Of a stretch of 64,000 nucleotides of DNA, positions 18,859 to 27,131 are shown piece by piece; position 1 is the stretch's first letter, and every line of letters begins with the position of its first letter. Origin of the DNA: Aerobium sp039839275 (GTDB lineage Bacteria; Pseudomonadota; Alphaproteobacteria; Rhizobiales; Rhizobiaceae). Location of the stretch: assembly GCF_039839275.1 (NCBI RefSeq), contig NZ_JBDOQP010000002.1, positions 620,001-684,000 on the forward strand. Direction: 5' to 3'. The notes under the pieces were generated by a model. That model saw nothing but the letters and a program-made list of their open reading frames with translations. It was not told the origin of the DNA and did not search any database. The position numbers and the translations under genes were made by a program.

Positions 18859-20472
18859 TCATGCCCCGGCCGTTTCCTCTGCGACTTCCTGTTCGTCCTC
18901 GCCTTCGCTGTCGGCGACGAGGTCTTCTTCGGTGATCCAGCCCATGCGCAAGCGCGCTGCGACCACCATCTGTTCGGCCTCGGCGCGGCTGATGCCGAAA
19001 TCGGCCAGCACGCCGGGGAAGAACTTGGTCTCGCCGTCCTTGCGCTCCTTCCAGCCGACAAGGTCGTCGACGGCGTAGCCGGCGAAGTCCTCGATCGTCT
19101 TCACGCCGTCCTCACCCAGCGCGACCATGATCGCGGTGGTGATGCCCGGCAGTTCGCGCAGTTCGTCCTCGACGCCCAGTTCACGGCGCTTCGCGTCGTG
19201 CTCGGCCTCGATCTTCTCGAGGTATTCGCGGGCGCGCATCTGGATTTCAGAGGCGGTGTCGTCGTCGAAACCATCGATCGACGAAATCTCGTCGGACTCG
19301 ACATAGGCGACTTCCTCGACCGAGGTGAAGCCTTCCGAGGCAAGCACCTGGCCGACCATCTCGTCGACGTTGAGGGCATCCATGAACAGGTTGGAGCGCT
19401 CGACGAATTCCTTCTGGCGGCGCTCGCTCTCTTCCTGCTCGGTCAGGATGTCGATATCCCAACCGGTCAGTTGCGAGGCAAGGCGCACGTTCTGGCCACG
19501 GCGACCGATCGCCAGCGAGAGCTGGTCGTCGGGCACCACCACCTCGATGCGCTCGGCATCCTCGTCGAGCACCACCTTGGCAACTTCCGCCGGCTGCAGC
19601 GCATTGACGATGAAAGCGGCGGCGTCCTGCGACCATGGTATGATGTCGATCTTCTCGCCCTGGAGTTCGGCGACGACGGCCTGGACACGGGAACCGCGCA
19701 TACCGACGCAGGCGCCGACCGGATCGATCGAGGAATCACGCGAGATGACGGCGATCTTGGCGCGCGAACCGGGGTCGCGGGCCACCGACTTGATCTCGAT
19801 GATGCCGTCGTAAATTTCCGGCACTTCCATGTTGAACAGCTTCGCCATGAACTGCGGATGGGTGCGCGACAGGAAAATCTGCGGGCCGCGCTGCTCGCGG
19901 CGCACATCGTAGACATAGGCGCGGACGCGGTCGCCATATTTGAAGTTTTCGCGCGGGATCAGCTCGTCGCGACGGATGATCGCCTCGCCGCGGCCAAGGT
20001 CGACGACCACGTTGCCGTATTCGACCCGCTTGACCGTACCGTTGACGATCTCGCCGACGCGGTCCTTGTATTCGTCATACTGCCGGTCGCGCTCGGCCTC
20101 GCGCACCTTCTGCACGATGACCTGCTTGGCCGACTGGGCGGCAATGCGGCCGAAATCCATCGGCGGAAGCTGCTCGGCGATGAAATCGCCGACCTGAGCA
20201 TCGGGATTGCGGGTGCGGGCATCGACCAGCGAAATCTCGCGGGCATATTCTTCTACCGTCTCGACGACCTCCAACAGGCGCTGAAGCTTCATCTCGCCGG
20301 TCTGCGCGTTGATGTCGGCGCGGATGTTCGTCTCCTGGCCATAGCGCGAGCGCGCCGCCTTCTGGATCGCATCGGCCATCGCAGCGATCACGATCTGCTT
20401 GTCGATCGACTTTTCGCGCGCGACCGCATCGGCGATCTGCAGAAGTTCCAGCCTGTTTGCACTGACTGCCAT
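18859..20472 (-). CDS. nusA: Transcription elongation/antitermination factor NusA
   Basis: RNA polymerase-associated factor modulating pausing, termination and rRNA antitermination (537 aa). In order: N-terminal RNAP-binding domain (LELLQIADAVAREKSIDK), S1 domain (VGEIVNGTVKRVEYGNVVVD, about 140), two KH domains (GACVGMRGSRVQAVVAELQG and LSLAIGRRGQNVRLASQLTG), then two helical acidic repeats and an acidic tail (DLVADSEGEDEQE). The ATG at 20472 has GAGGAG 6 nt upstream, and the longer in-frame start is not supported. It lies between rimP and ylxR in the canonical operon. Confidence 0.97.
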   Translation of the reverse strand: MAVSANRLELLQIADAVAREKSIDKQIVIAAMADAIQKAARSRYGQETNIRADINAQTGEMKLQRLLEVVETVEEYAREISLVDARTRNPDAQVGDFIAEQLPPMDFGRIAAQSAKQVIVQKVREAERDRQYDEYKDRVGEIVNGTVKRVEYGNVVVDLGRGEAIIRRDELIPRENFKYGDRVRAYVYDVRREQRGPQIFLSRTHPQFMAKLFNMEVPEIYDGIIEIKSVARDPGSRAKIAVISRDSSIDPVGACVGMRGSRVQAVVAELQGEKIDIIPWSQDAAAFIVNALQPAEVAKVVLDEDAERIEVVVPDDQLSLAIGRRGQNVRLASQLTGWDIDILTEQEESERRQKEFVERSNLFMDALNVDEMVGQVLASEGFTSVEEVAYVESDEISSIDGFDDDTASEIQMRAREYLEKIEAEHDAKRRELGVEDELRELPGITTAIMVALGEDGVKTIEDFAGYAVDDLVGWKERKDGETKFFPGVLADFGISRAEAEQMVVAARLRMGWITEEDLVADSEGEDEQEVAEETAGA

Positions 20473-20518
20473 GTTGGTCTCCTCGGGCAATTCCGCCGGC
20501 ATGCCGGCAGGTGCTCGT

Positions 20519-21139
20519 TCAGTTAGCGTTTTCGTCTTCGTCCTGCGCTTCGGCCTCGGCCTCGGCGCGCATCTTCTTGGCCTGCTTGTCCTTCTTCAGC
20601 GTTTCGCTGATGAGATCGTCGGTCAGGATAAGCTTGGCATCGCCGATCGCGTCCCACGGCACATGAACGACGGGTTCGTCGCCATAGCTTGCCTGGTCGC
20701 GCTCGATCGTCACGCCGTTCTCGTCGGTCGCGGCGATCTTGCCGCGAAAGCGCTTGCGCTCCGCCACCATCACCGCCGTCTCCATCTTGACCAGATGGCC
20801 AAGCGCTGCCTCGAAATCCGACTTGCGCACGAGCGGGCGGTCGATGCCAGGGGACGAGACTTCCAGGTGATACGCCTTGTCGATCGGATCTTCCACGTCG
20901 AGGACCGGCGATACCGCGCGGCTGACCGCTTCGCAATCCTCGACGGTCATGGTGCCGTCCGGCCTCTCGGCCATGATCTGCAGGGTCAACCCGTTCTGGC
21001 CCGAAAGATGCACACGCACGAGTCGGAAATCGATTGATTCAAGAACCGGCAGAATGATCTGCGCGACACGCGCGTCAATGCCCGTTTCCCGAATGAGGCG
21101 GTCGTCGCCTGTCTGTTGCTCAGCCATGGCCGATGTCAT
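20519..21139 (-). CDS. rimP: Ribosome maturation factor RimP
   Basis: Assists early 30S assembly (206 aa). FRLVRVHLSGQNGLTLQIMAERPDG and DVEDPIDKAYHLEVSSPGIDRPL, in part, are the diagnostic RimP segments. The C-terminal Sm-like domain is followed by a charged, alanine/glutamate-rich tail. Of the possible starts, the ATG at 21139 is preferred because TGGAG lies 5 nt before it; the ATG at 21127 has none. It is the first gene of the rimP-nusA-ylxR-infB-rbfA-truB run and is preceded by a terminator-like leader hairpin. Confidence 0.95.
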   Translation of the reverse strand: MTSAMAEQQTGDDRLIRETGIDARVAQIILPVLESIDFRLVRVHLSGQNGLTLQIMAERPDGTMTVEDCEAVSRAVSPVLDVEDPIDKAYHLEVSSPGIDRPLVRKSDFEAALGHLVKMETAVMVAERKRFRGKIAATDENGVTIERDQASYGDEPVVHVPWDAIGDAKLILTDDLISETLKKDKQAKKMRAEAEAEAQDEDENAN

Positions 21140-21164
21140 CTTGTCTCCAGCAGCCGGCGCCAAC

Positions 21165-21195
21165 AAAAAAGAGCGGGACCGGGAGGACCCACTCT
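21165..21195 (-). terminator. Terminator-like attenuator in the rimP leader
   Basis: On the minus strand AAGAGTGGGTCC and GGTCCCGCTCTT form a 12-nt stem with two mismatches and a short loop, immediately followed by six T residues. It ends 25 nt upstream of the rimP start, so transcription of the whole nusA-infB operon would have to pass it. That placement indicates attenuation control, not gene-end termination. Confidence 0.65.
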
Positions 21196-21355
21196 TCGCC
21201 TTACCGACCAAGAATTTGACGCTGATATAGACCAGAATCCGCGCCCTATCAAGGTCGAAGCCGCAATCGCCCACAAGCAGCCATGACGCTTTGCCCTTTG
21301 CGACGTGTCTTGATAGCGTGCGCCGCGATCAGGACAGGGCAGGCAGAGCCATTCG

Positions 21356-22201
21356 ATGACACAGCAGAAGGACACCTTTCTCGACCGGCTCGGGCGGCTT
21401 CTCGCCCGCACGCTGCAGAGCGAATCGTCCGGATACCAGCCTTATACGCCGTCCGATCCAGAGACCCTGCTGCGGACGCTGCAGCCGGGCGACATCCTGC
21501 TGGTCGAGGGCAACCAGCGAATTTCGGCGGCGATCAAGTATCTGACGCAGTCGACGTGGTCGCACGCAGCGATCTATGTCGGCGACGCCCTGCCGGAAGA
21601 CGACGCCGGCGGCGACCGGCCGCGCCTGGTCGAGGTCAATCTCGGCGAAGGCTGCGTCGCGGTGCCGCTGTCGAAATACCAGACCTACAACACGCGCATC
21701 TGCCGCGCGTCGGGACTGATGCCGGAAGACAGGCAGCATGTCGTCGACTTCATGATCTCGCGGATCGGCATACGCTACGACATGAAGAACATTGTCGACC
21801 TTCTGCGCTACTTCCTGCCCACGCCGCCGGTGCCGGTGCGGTGGCGGCGGCGCATGCTGGCGTTCGGGTCCGGTGACCCGACGCGGGCGATCTGCTCGTC
21901 GATGATCGCCGAAGCCTATGGCGAGATCAGCTATCCCATCCTGCCCGAAATCACGCTGGCACCCGGCCGCGCCTCGGCGCAGTCGAGCTATTCGCGCGAA
22001 GAAATCCTGCACATCCGGCATCACTCTCTCTATACGCCGCGCGACTTCGACCTCTCGCCCTATTTCCAGATCGTCAAACCGACGCTGATCTACGGGTTCG
22101 ACTATCGTTCGCTGAACTGGGCGCAGGACAACCAGCGGCCTTCAACGCCGGAGGCTGAGCCGGAGGCATCGCAAGGGGATGCGACGCCGACCGGCTCTTG
22201 A
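21356..22201 (+). CDS. YiiX/YebB-like permuted papain-fold hydrolase
   Basis: A 281-aa protein of the NlpC/P60-superfamily branch with circularly permuted catalytic domains. LQPGDILLVEGN and STWSHAAIYVGD supply the conserved strand and the catalytic histidine, and AICSSMIAEAYG about 125 residues later supplies the nucleophilic cysteine. No signal peptide or membrane segment is evident. Family members are predicted to cleave peptide or lipid amide bonds, and the substrate is unknown. It is transcribed away from rimP across a 216-bp spacer and converges on the next gene. The C-terminal tail (PSTPEAEPEASQG) is low complexity. Confidence 0.75.
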   Translation: MTQQKDTFLDRLGRLLARTLQSESSGYQPYTPSDPETLLRTLQPGDILLVEGNQRISAAIKYLTQSTWSHAAIYVGDALPEDDAGGDRPRLVEVNLGEGCVAVPLSKYQTYNTRICRASGLMPEDRQHVVDFMISRIGIRYDMKNIVDLLRYFLPTPPVPVRWRRRMLAFGSGDPTRAICSSMIAEAYGEISYPILPEITLAPGRASAQSSYSREEILHIRHHSLYTPRDFDLSPYFQIVKPTLIYGFDYRSLNWAQDNQRPSTPEAEPEASQGDATPTGS

Positions 22202-22216
22202 TGGTTCAGGGGTGAC

Positions 22217-23374
22217 CTAGTCCTCGTTCGAGGCCGGGGCGATGCGCAGGATTTCGCCATTTGCTTCGTCGGTGGCGACATAAAGCGCACCGTCGGGTCC
22301 CTGCGCGACATCGCGGATGCGCAGGCCGAGATCCTCGAGCAGCCGCTCCTCGGAGGCGACCGTATCGCCATCGATGTCGAGCCTGACCAGAGCCGTGGAG
22401 GCAAGCCCACCGACGAACAGGTCGCCCTGCCAATCGGCGAATGCGTCTCCGGTGTAGAACGCCATGCCCGAGGGCGCGATGACGGGCGTCCACTGATAGA
22501 CGGGGTCGACCATGCCTTCCGCCGAGCGCTCACCTTCGCCGATCGGGTCGCCACTGTATTCGACGCCATAGGTGACGAGCGGCCATCCGTAATTGGCACC
22601 GGGTTCGATGATGTTGAGTTCGTCGCCGCCCCTGGGTCCATGCTCGATCTCCCAAAGCACGCCGGTCTCCGGGTTCAGCGCCGCAGCCTGGACGTTTCGT
22701 ACGCCATAGGCATAGATTTCCGGCAGGGCACCATCCTGATCGACGAAGGGATTGTCGTCGGGAACGGACCCGTCCGGATTGATGCGGACGATCTTGCCGA
22801 GGTGCGAATCGAGATCCTGGGCCTGACCGCGGAACTGCGCCGCAGACCGTTCGCCCAGAGTTACATAAAGGTGGCCTTCACCGTCGAAGACGAGGCGTGA
22901 GCCGAAATGGGCGGTGCTGTCGACCTTGGGTTCCTGGCGGAAAATCACCTCGACGTCATCCAGCGCCGTCATGTCGTCACTCAGAACGCCGCGTGCGACC
23001 GCCGTGCCGTTGCCGCCATCACCCGCTTCGGCGAAGCTGAGATAGACAAGCCGGTTTTCCTCGAAGTCGGGGTCGAGGGCCACGTCGAGCAGCCCGCCCT
23101 GGCCGCGGGCATCAACCTCTGGCGTCCCGGAAATGGCGTCGGACATCTCACCTTCGGCGCTGATGTGGCGCAACGCGCCCTCCTTCTCTGTCACCAGCAT
23201 GCCGCCGTCCGGCAGGAAGGCGATCGCCCATGGATTGACGAGACCATCGGCGAGCGTCGATACTTGGATGGCTCCGCTTTCGGTCTCGAAGACCTCGTCC
23301 ACCTGGGCCAGTGCGGGTACTGCGGCAAAGGCGGTGAGTGCGGTGGCGGCAAGCGGGATCGTGTGTCGGCGCAT
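22217..23374 (-). CDS. Periplasmic PQQ-dependent aldose/sugar dehydrogenase
   Basis: A 385-aa soluble six-bladed beta-propeller of the YliI/GSDH family. Residues 1-23 (MRRHTIPLAATALTAFAAVPALA) are a Sec signal peptide. PWAIAFLPDGGMLVTEK, GQGGLLDVALDPDF, HFGSRLVFDGEGHLYVTLGE, YGVRNVQAAALNPETG and EIEHGPRGGDELN match the conserved PQQ- and Ca-binding segments. The family oxidises aldoses in the periplasm using PQQ. No PQQ biosynthesis genes are in view. The ATG at 23374 has GGAAGGAAA upstream. It stands alone, convergent with the YiiX-like gene and divergent from the next cyclase. Confidence 0.87.
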   Translation of the reverse strand: MRRHTIPLAATALTAFAAVPALAQVDEVFETESGAIQVSTLADGLVNPWAIAFLPDGGMLVTEKEGALRHISAEGEMSDAISGTPEVDARGQGGLLDVALDPDFEENRLVYLSFAEAGDGGNGTAVARGVLSDDMTALDDVEVIFRQEPKVDSTAHFGSRLVFDGEGHLYVTLGERSAAQFRGQAQDLDSHLGKIVRINPDGSVPDDNPFVDQDGALPEIYAYGVRNVQAAALNPETGVLWEIEHGPRGGDELNIIEPGANYGWPLVTYGVEYSGDPIGEGERSAEGMVDPVYQWTPVIAPSGMAFYTGDAFADWQGDLFVGGLASTALVRLDIDGDTVASEERLLEDLGLRIRDVAQGPDGALYVATDEANGEILRIAPASNED

Positions 23375-23689
23375 GAGATTTCCTTCCGTTTTTTCGGGCG
23401 TACTGAGGAGCTAAGGCCTCCCGAGAGGAAGGGTTCCGCCTCACAGATTGTTGATGTGGGATTGTGAACGCCTTGCGCGCAAAGACCCTGTGGCGACGGG
23501 TTTGCAAGGTTTCCCGCCGGCTAATACTTTAACTCGCGCTTAATTACGCTGCGTTAGCTTGATCTCACCGCGAAGCTTTGCTTAAGGCACTGGCGCGGGA
23601 ACAATGTGATGGGCGCTTCGTTCGTGGCCCTGGGAGCAGGCATGCCTCGGGAGCCGCGCGATGCGTAGTATGGGGGTACTGGCGTAGCC
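23375..23689. other. 315-bp divergent spacer between sugar dehydrogenase and diguanylate cyclase
   Basis: No gene fits here. It contains a 10-bp palindrome TTGCGCGCAA (23473-23482), a perfect TTAA-N7-TTAA site (23529-23543) and locally AT-richer sequence around 23520-23590, consistent with two divergent promoters. Confidence 0.6.
23529..23543. promoter_or_regulatory. Perfect CtrA-type binding site (TTAA-N7-TTAA)
   Basis: TTAACTCGCGCTTAA matches the alphaproteobacterial CtrA consensus at all eight specified bases. It lies 147 bp before the diguanylate cyclase start and 155 bp before the divergent dehydrogenase start. CtrA binding itself is inferred. Confidence 0.55.
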
Positions 23690-24796
23690 ATGACGGGTCA
23701 GACGATTCGAACACCGGATCAGGCCGAAGGACGCGCCGGGGATGGGGCAGCCAACCGGCCCGATGCCGCCACCTCCGTGGTGATCACGATGCGCCAGCTC
23801 GGGGTGCCGGGCCTGCCACGAAACTACGAACTTTTCTACGAGGCCATCACGGCGGGAAACCGGGAGCTCACGAACGCGCTTTCCGCTTTGGGCGGACGCC
23901 CGGCCCAGAAGCAGCTCGACGAAATCGCCCGCCGGTTCCTGCGACGCAAGGACGACAGTGTCGTCGACGAGGCGCATGTCAGGGTCGCTCACAAGCTCGA
24001 CGAGATCATCAGCCTGCTCAAGAAGGAGCGCAGGTCGATGGAGACGTACGACCAGATCCTCGGCGAGACATCGCAGGGGTTGAGCGGCCGCCAGTCGATC
24101 TCGCGCGAATTCCTCGAAAAGATCATCAGCGTCACGGCCACCGCGACGAAGTCGTCAATCGCCAATCGCGAGCACACCGTGCTGTCGATTTCCGACAAGT
24201 CGGAGGAACTGCAGGAGGTCCGGCTGGAGCTGGAAGAGTACAAGCGGCTGGCCGACACCGACCCGCTGACGCAGCTCCACAATCGCCGCGCTTTCGACCG
24301 AACCATGTCGGCGATCTACGACAACAACCGCAACGTCGCATTCGGCGCGCTGATCCTTATCGACATCGACCGCTTCAAGTCGGTCAACGACCGCTTCGGC
24401 CACCCCGTCGGTGACCGCATCCTGCAGATCGTCGCCAACATCATTCGCGGCGGGGTGAAGGATGACGTGTTCATCGCCAGGACCGGGGGCGAGGAGTTCG
24501 CGCTGGTGCTGAACGGCATGGGCGAGGAGGCGGCGTTCCGGCTCGGCGATGAAATCCGCTCGGCGGTCGCGGAAGCGCCGTTCGTCAATGTTGGCAGCGG
24601 TACGAATTACGGACCGATCACCGTGTCGCTGGGGATCTGCATGGCGACGCAGGCACAGGACCCGGACGACCTGTACATCAAGGCGGATCGCGCGCTCTAT
24701 GCCTCGAAGGCTGGCGGGCGGAACCGTACGACGCGTTTTTCTTCGCTGTCGGAAGGCAACTTCGTCAAGAACTGGCTGCTTTACCGCAAGGCTTGA
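23690..24796 (+). CDS. Soluble diguanylate cyclase
   Basis: A 368-aa cytoplasmic protein: an N-terminal helical region (about 30-180, including LPRNYELFYEAITAGNREL) of the kind that precedes many alphaproteobacterial GGDEF domains, then a GGDEF domain (about 185-350). The active loop is RTGGEEF (GGEEF 266-270) with LIDIDRFKSVNDRFGH metal- and GTP-binding residues, so it should make c-di-GMP. The inhibitory RxxD is replaced by KDDV, so product inhibition through that site is unlikely. The ATG at 23690 has only a distant GGGGG upstream. A perfect CtrA-type site lies in its promoter region. Confidence 0.9.
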   Translation: MTGQTIRTPDQAEGRAGDGAANRPDAATSVVITMRQLGVPGLPRNYELFYEAITAGNRELTNALSALGGRPAQKQLDEIARRFLRRKDDSVVDEAHVRVAHKLDEIISLLKKERRSMETYDQILGETSQGLSGRQSISREFLEKIISVTATATKSSIANREHTVLSISDKSEELQEVRLELEEYKRLADTDPLTQLHNRRAFDRTMSAIYDNNRNVAFGALILIDIDRFKSVNDRFGHPVGDRILQIVANIIRGGVKDDVFIARTGGEEFALVLNGMGEEAAFRLGDEIRSAVAEAPFVNVGSGTNYGPITVSLGICMATQAQDPDDLYIKADRALYASKAGGRNRTTRFSSLSEGNFVKNWLLYRKA

Positions 24797-25135
24797 TCAG
24801 CGGGGCGACATATACGGCCCGACCGTGATCAAGGCGATGGCGGCGATGGCGGCTGCGATGCCGAGCCCCTGAACGAGGCCGACCTTCTCGTCGAACCAGA
24901 CGACGGCGACGAGATTGACCGCGACGAGCTGGATGACGGCCGAAAGGCTGAGCGCGACACCCATACCGAATTCGCGGATCAAACGCAGCATGATCAGGTT
25001 GCCGGCGGTATAGAGCGCAAGGACCAGCGCGAGGCGCAGGTGACTGGGAGACATCGTCCAGCCCTTCGCCGCGCTTGCGGCCATGACGAAGATCGCCGTC
25101 GAGGCGCCAAGCTGCACCAGTCCAGACAAGGTCAC
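24797..25135 (-). CDS. Small four-helix transporter of the DMT superfamily (SMR/half-EamA type)
   Basis: A 112-aa, very hydrophobic inner-membrane protein with four predicted helices (about 5-22, 34-50, 58-77 and 84-105). YTAGNLIMLRLIREFGMGVALS and the following FDEKVGLVQGLGIAAAIAAI resemble half-EamA or SMR-like proteins, which work as dimers. The substrate is unknown. The frame opens further upstream, but those residues are hydrophilic. The GTG at 25135 has TTGGAG 8 nt before it and was chosen. Its stop abuts the stop of the upstream diguanylate cyclase, and another cyclase is divergent. Confidence 0.7.
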   Translation of the reverse strand: MTLSGLVQLGASTAIFVMAASAAKGWTMSPSHLRLALVLALYTAGNLIMLRLIREFGMGVALSLSAVIQLVAVNLVAVVWFDEKVGLVQGLGIAAAIAAIALITVGPYMSPR

Positions 25136-25346
25136 TAAGGTTCTCCAACGATCGAGGAAGGCCGAAGCCTGATGCGGCAGATGCGCCGATCGCGTGGCGC
25201 CGTCAAGCCGCCAGCGGTCGCCAGCCGCAGCGGACAAGTGTGCCAGATGCACATTTCGTTAACCCTCCGTAAGGTGCTTGGACCTTAGCAATGAACGAGG
25301 CGGTCGCGCGGGGTGCGGGATCGCGCACTTCTTGCGCGGGCGGGAC

Positions 25347-27122
25347 ATGACGGCAAGCGTCTGGAATTCGGTTAGGCGGAACTTCGACGCAAGTCTTCGT
25401 CTTCGCGTTCTTGCGCTCACGCTTGCAGCCTTCGCGATCGTCGCCGTTCCCGCCGCAATAACCTTTTCCTGGATCGTCGACAGGACGGTGATCAAGCTCG
25501 GCACGCTGGTCGCCGAGCGGCAAATCCTCTATGACCGCTACCGTGGACTGGAGGCTCTGAGGCGTGAGGTCGCGCTGGCAGAGACGCTGATGCGTTCGCC
25601 GACGATCATAGACTGGGCGACCGACGAACTGGACCGCGACAAGTATGCGCGCGGCGTCGCAGAGCTGGAGCACTTCCGCCGCACCTTCGTGGATCGAAGC
25701 TATTTCTTCGTCATCGACGCTTCCGGCAACTACTATTTCAACGATCACAATGGTGCCTATACGGGCGCCCAGCGACGCTACACCATCTCGCCCGACAATC
25801 CGGACGATTCCTGGTACTACAAGACGCTTGCCGCCGGGCCGGGCTGCCACCTCAACGTCAACCATGACGAGGTGCTGGGGGTCACCAAGGTGTGGATGAA
25901 CTGCGTCGTGCAGGAAGCGGGACGCAACCTCGGCATCGTCGGCACAGGCATCGACCTGACGCATTTTCTGCGCAACGTGGTCGATACGCGCCAGGCCGGT
26001 GTGGAGAGCATGTTCATCGACGCGGCCGGCGCCGTGCAGGCCAATCGCGACGAAAGCCTGATCGATTTCCGCAGCCTGACCAAGCAGCAGGCGGACAAGA
26101 AGACCCTGTTCCAGTTGCTGGAGGGGGAGGAGGACCGCGCCGCGCTGCGGTCGATGATGGTCGAGGCGAGATCCGGCGAGGCAAGCACCGCCTCCCAGTT
26201 CATCCAGATCAATGGCCGGCGGGCGTTGGTCGGGGTCGGCTATCTTGACGAGCTCGACTGGTACAATGTCACGGTGATGGACGTCGACCAGATCATCGAC
26301 AAGGGGCTGTTCGTCCCGATCGCTACGCTGGTGGCGCTGGCGATGGGTGCGATCGCGGCGCTGATGACGCTCCTGTTCAAGCGCAGTGTGCTCGACAGAC
26401 TGGCGCGCGCCGAGGAAACCGTCCGTCACATCGAGGCCGGGGATTTCACACGTCCGGTCCGCGACGACGGCGCCGACGAGATCGGCCGTCTCGCCGGGGC
26501 GCTCGATCGCATGGCGCGCGTGGTGGGGGCCGACAGGGCAACGCTCGAGGCCGCCGTGCGTGAGCGCACCGAGCAGCTTGAAAAGATCGCGTATGTGGAT
26601 TCCTTGAGCGGCGTGCTCAACCGGCGCGGCTTCATCGAGGCCTTCGACCAGCAGGAGCGCCGCGCGCAGGTGGATGCGCCGGCGCCGGGGCTGCTGATCC
26701 TGGACATCGACAACTTCAAGGCCGTCAATGACGAGAACGGCCATGCGGCCGGCGACGAGGTAATCGCGGAGATCGCGCGACGGCTGCTGGACGTCACGCG
26801 CGAACAGGACCTGTGCGCGCGCTGGGGTGGCGACGAATTCGTGGTGATTCTGAAGGATTGCGACTTGCGGGCGCTGGCCGCGATCAGCGCCAAGATCCTC
26901 GACGGCGTGCGATCAAGGCCGATCGAGCTTCCCCAAGACGCGCGGCTGCGCGTCACGACGTCGATCGGTGCCTGCCTCATCGAAGCACAGGACACGCTTG
27001 AATCGGCAACGAGCAAGGCAGACGCGGCACTCTACGCCGCCAAACGCCAGGGTCGGAACCGAGTCGTCATCCACAATCCCGACCTGCACGGCGACATGCA
27101 GACTGTCGGCCGCGTGGCGTGA
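25347..27122 (+). CDS. Membrane diguanylate cyclase with dCache sensor and HAMP
   Basis: A 591-aa inner-membrane protein. TM1 (about 20-43) and TM2 (about 312-337) bracket a large periplasmic dCache-like sensor containing DRSYFFVIDASGNYYFNDHN and DDSWYYKTLAAGPG, typical of small-ligand Cache domains. A HAMP segment and the GGDEF domain follow. The cyclase loop is WGGDEF (GGDEF 494-498) and is preceded by REQD at the right spacing for the RxxD inhibitory site, so it should be active and feedback-inhibited. The ATG at 25347 has GGGCGGG upstream. The ligand is unknown. Confidence 0.9.
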   Translation: MTASVWNSVRRNFDASLRLRVLALTLAAFAIVAVPAAITFSWIVDRTVIKLGTLVAERQILYDRYRGLEALRREVALAETLMRSPTIIDWATDELDRDKYARGVAELEHFRRTFVDRSYFFVIDASGNYYFNDHNGAYTGAQRRYTISPDNPDDSWYYKTLAAGPGCHLNVNHDEVLGVTKVWMNCVVQEAGRNLGIVGTGIDLTHFLRNVVDTRQAGVESMFIDAAGAVQANRDESLIDFRSLTKQQADKKTLFQLLEGEEDRAALRSMMVEARSGEASTASQFIQINGRRALVGVGYLDELDWYNVTVMDVDQIIDKGLFVPIATLVALAMGAIAALMTLLFKRSVLDRLARAEETVRHIEAGDFTRPVRDDGADEIGRLAGALDRMARVVGADRATLEAAVRERTEQLEKIAYVDSLSGVLNRRGFIEAFDQQERRAQVDAPAPGLLILDIDNFKAVNDENGHAAGDEVIAEIARRLLDVTREQDLCARWGGDEFVVILKDCDLRALAAISAKILDGVRSRPIELPQDARLRVTTSIGACLIEAQDTLESATSKADAALYAAKRQGRNRVVIHNPDLHGDMQTVGRVA

Positions 27123-27131
27123 ACAGCCGCC

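Noticed and set aside
15149..20526. Plus-strand open frames of 1018 and 774 codons opposite rbfA, infB, ylxR and nusA
   Set aside because: They mirror the codon pattern of the conserved minus-strand genes, lack ribosome sites and contain no recognisable domain.
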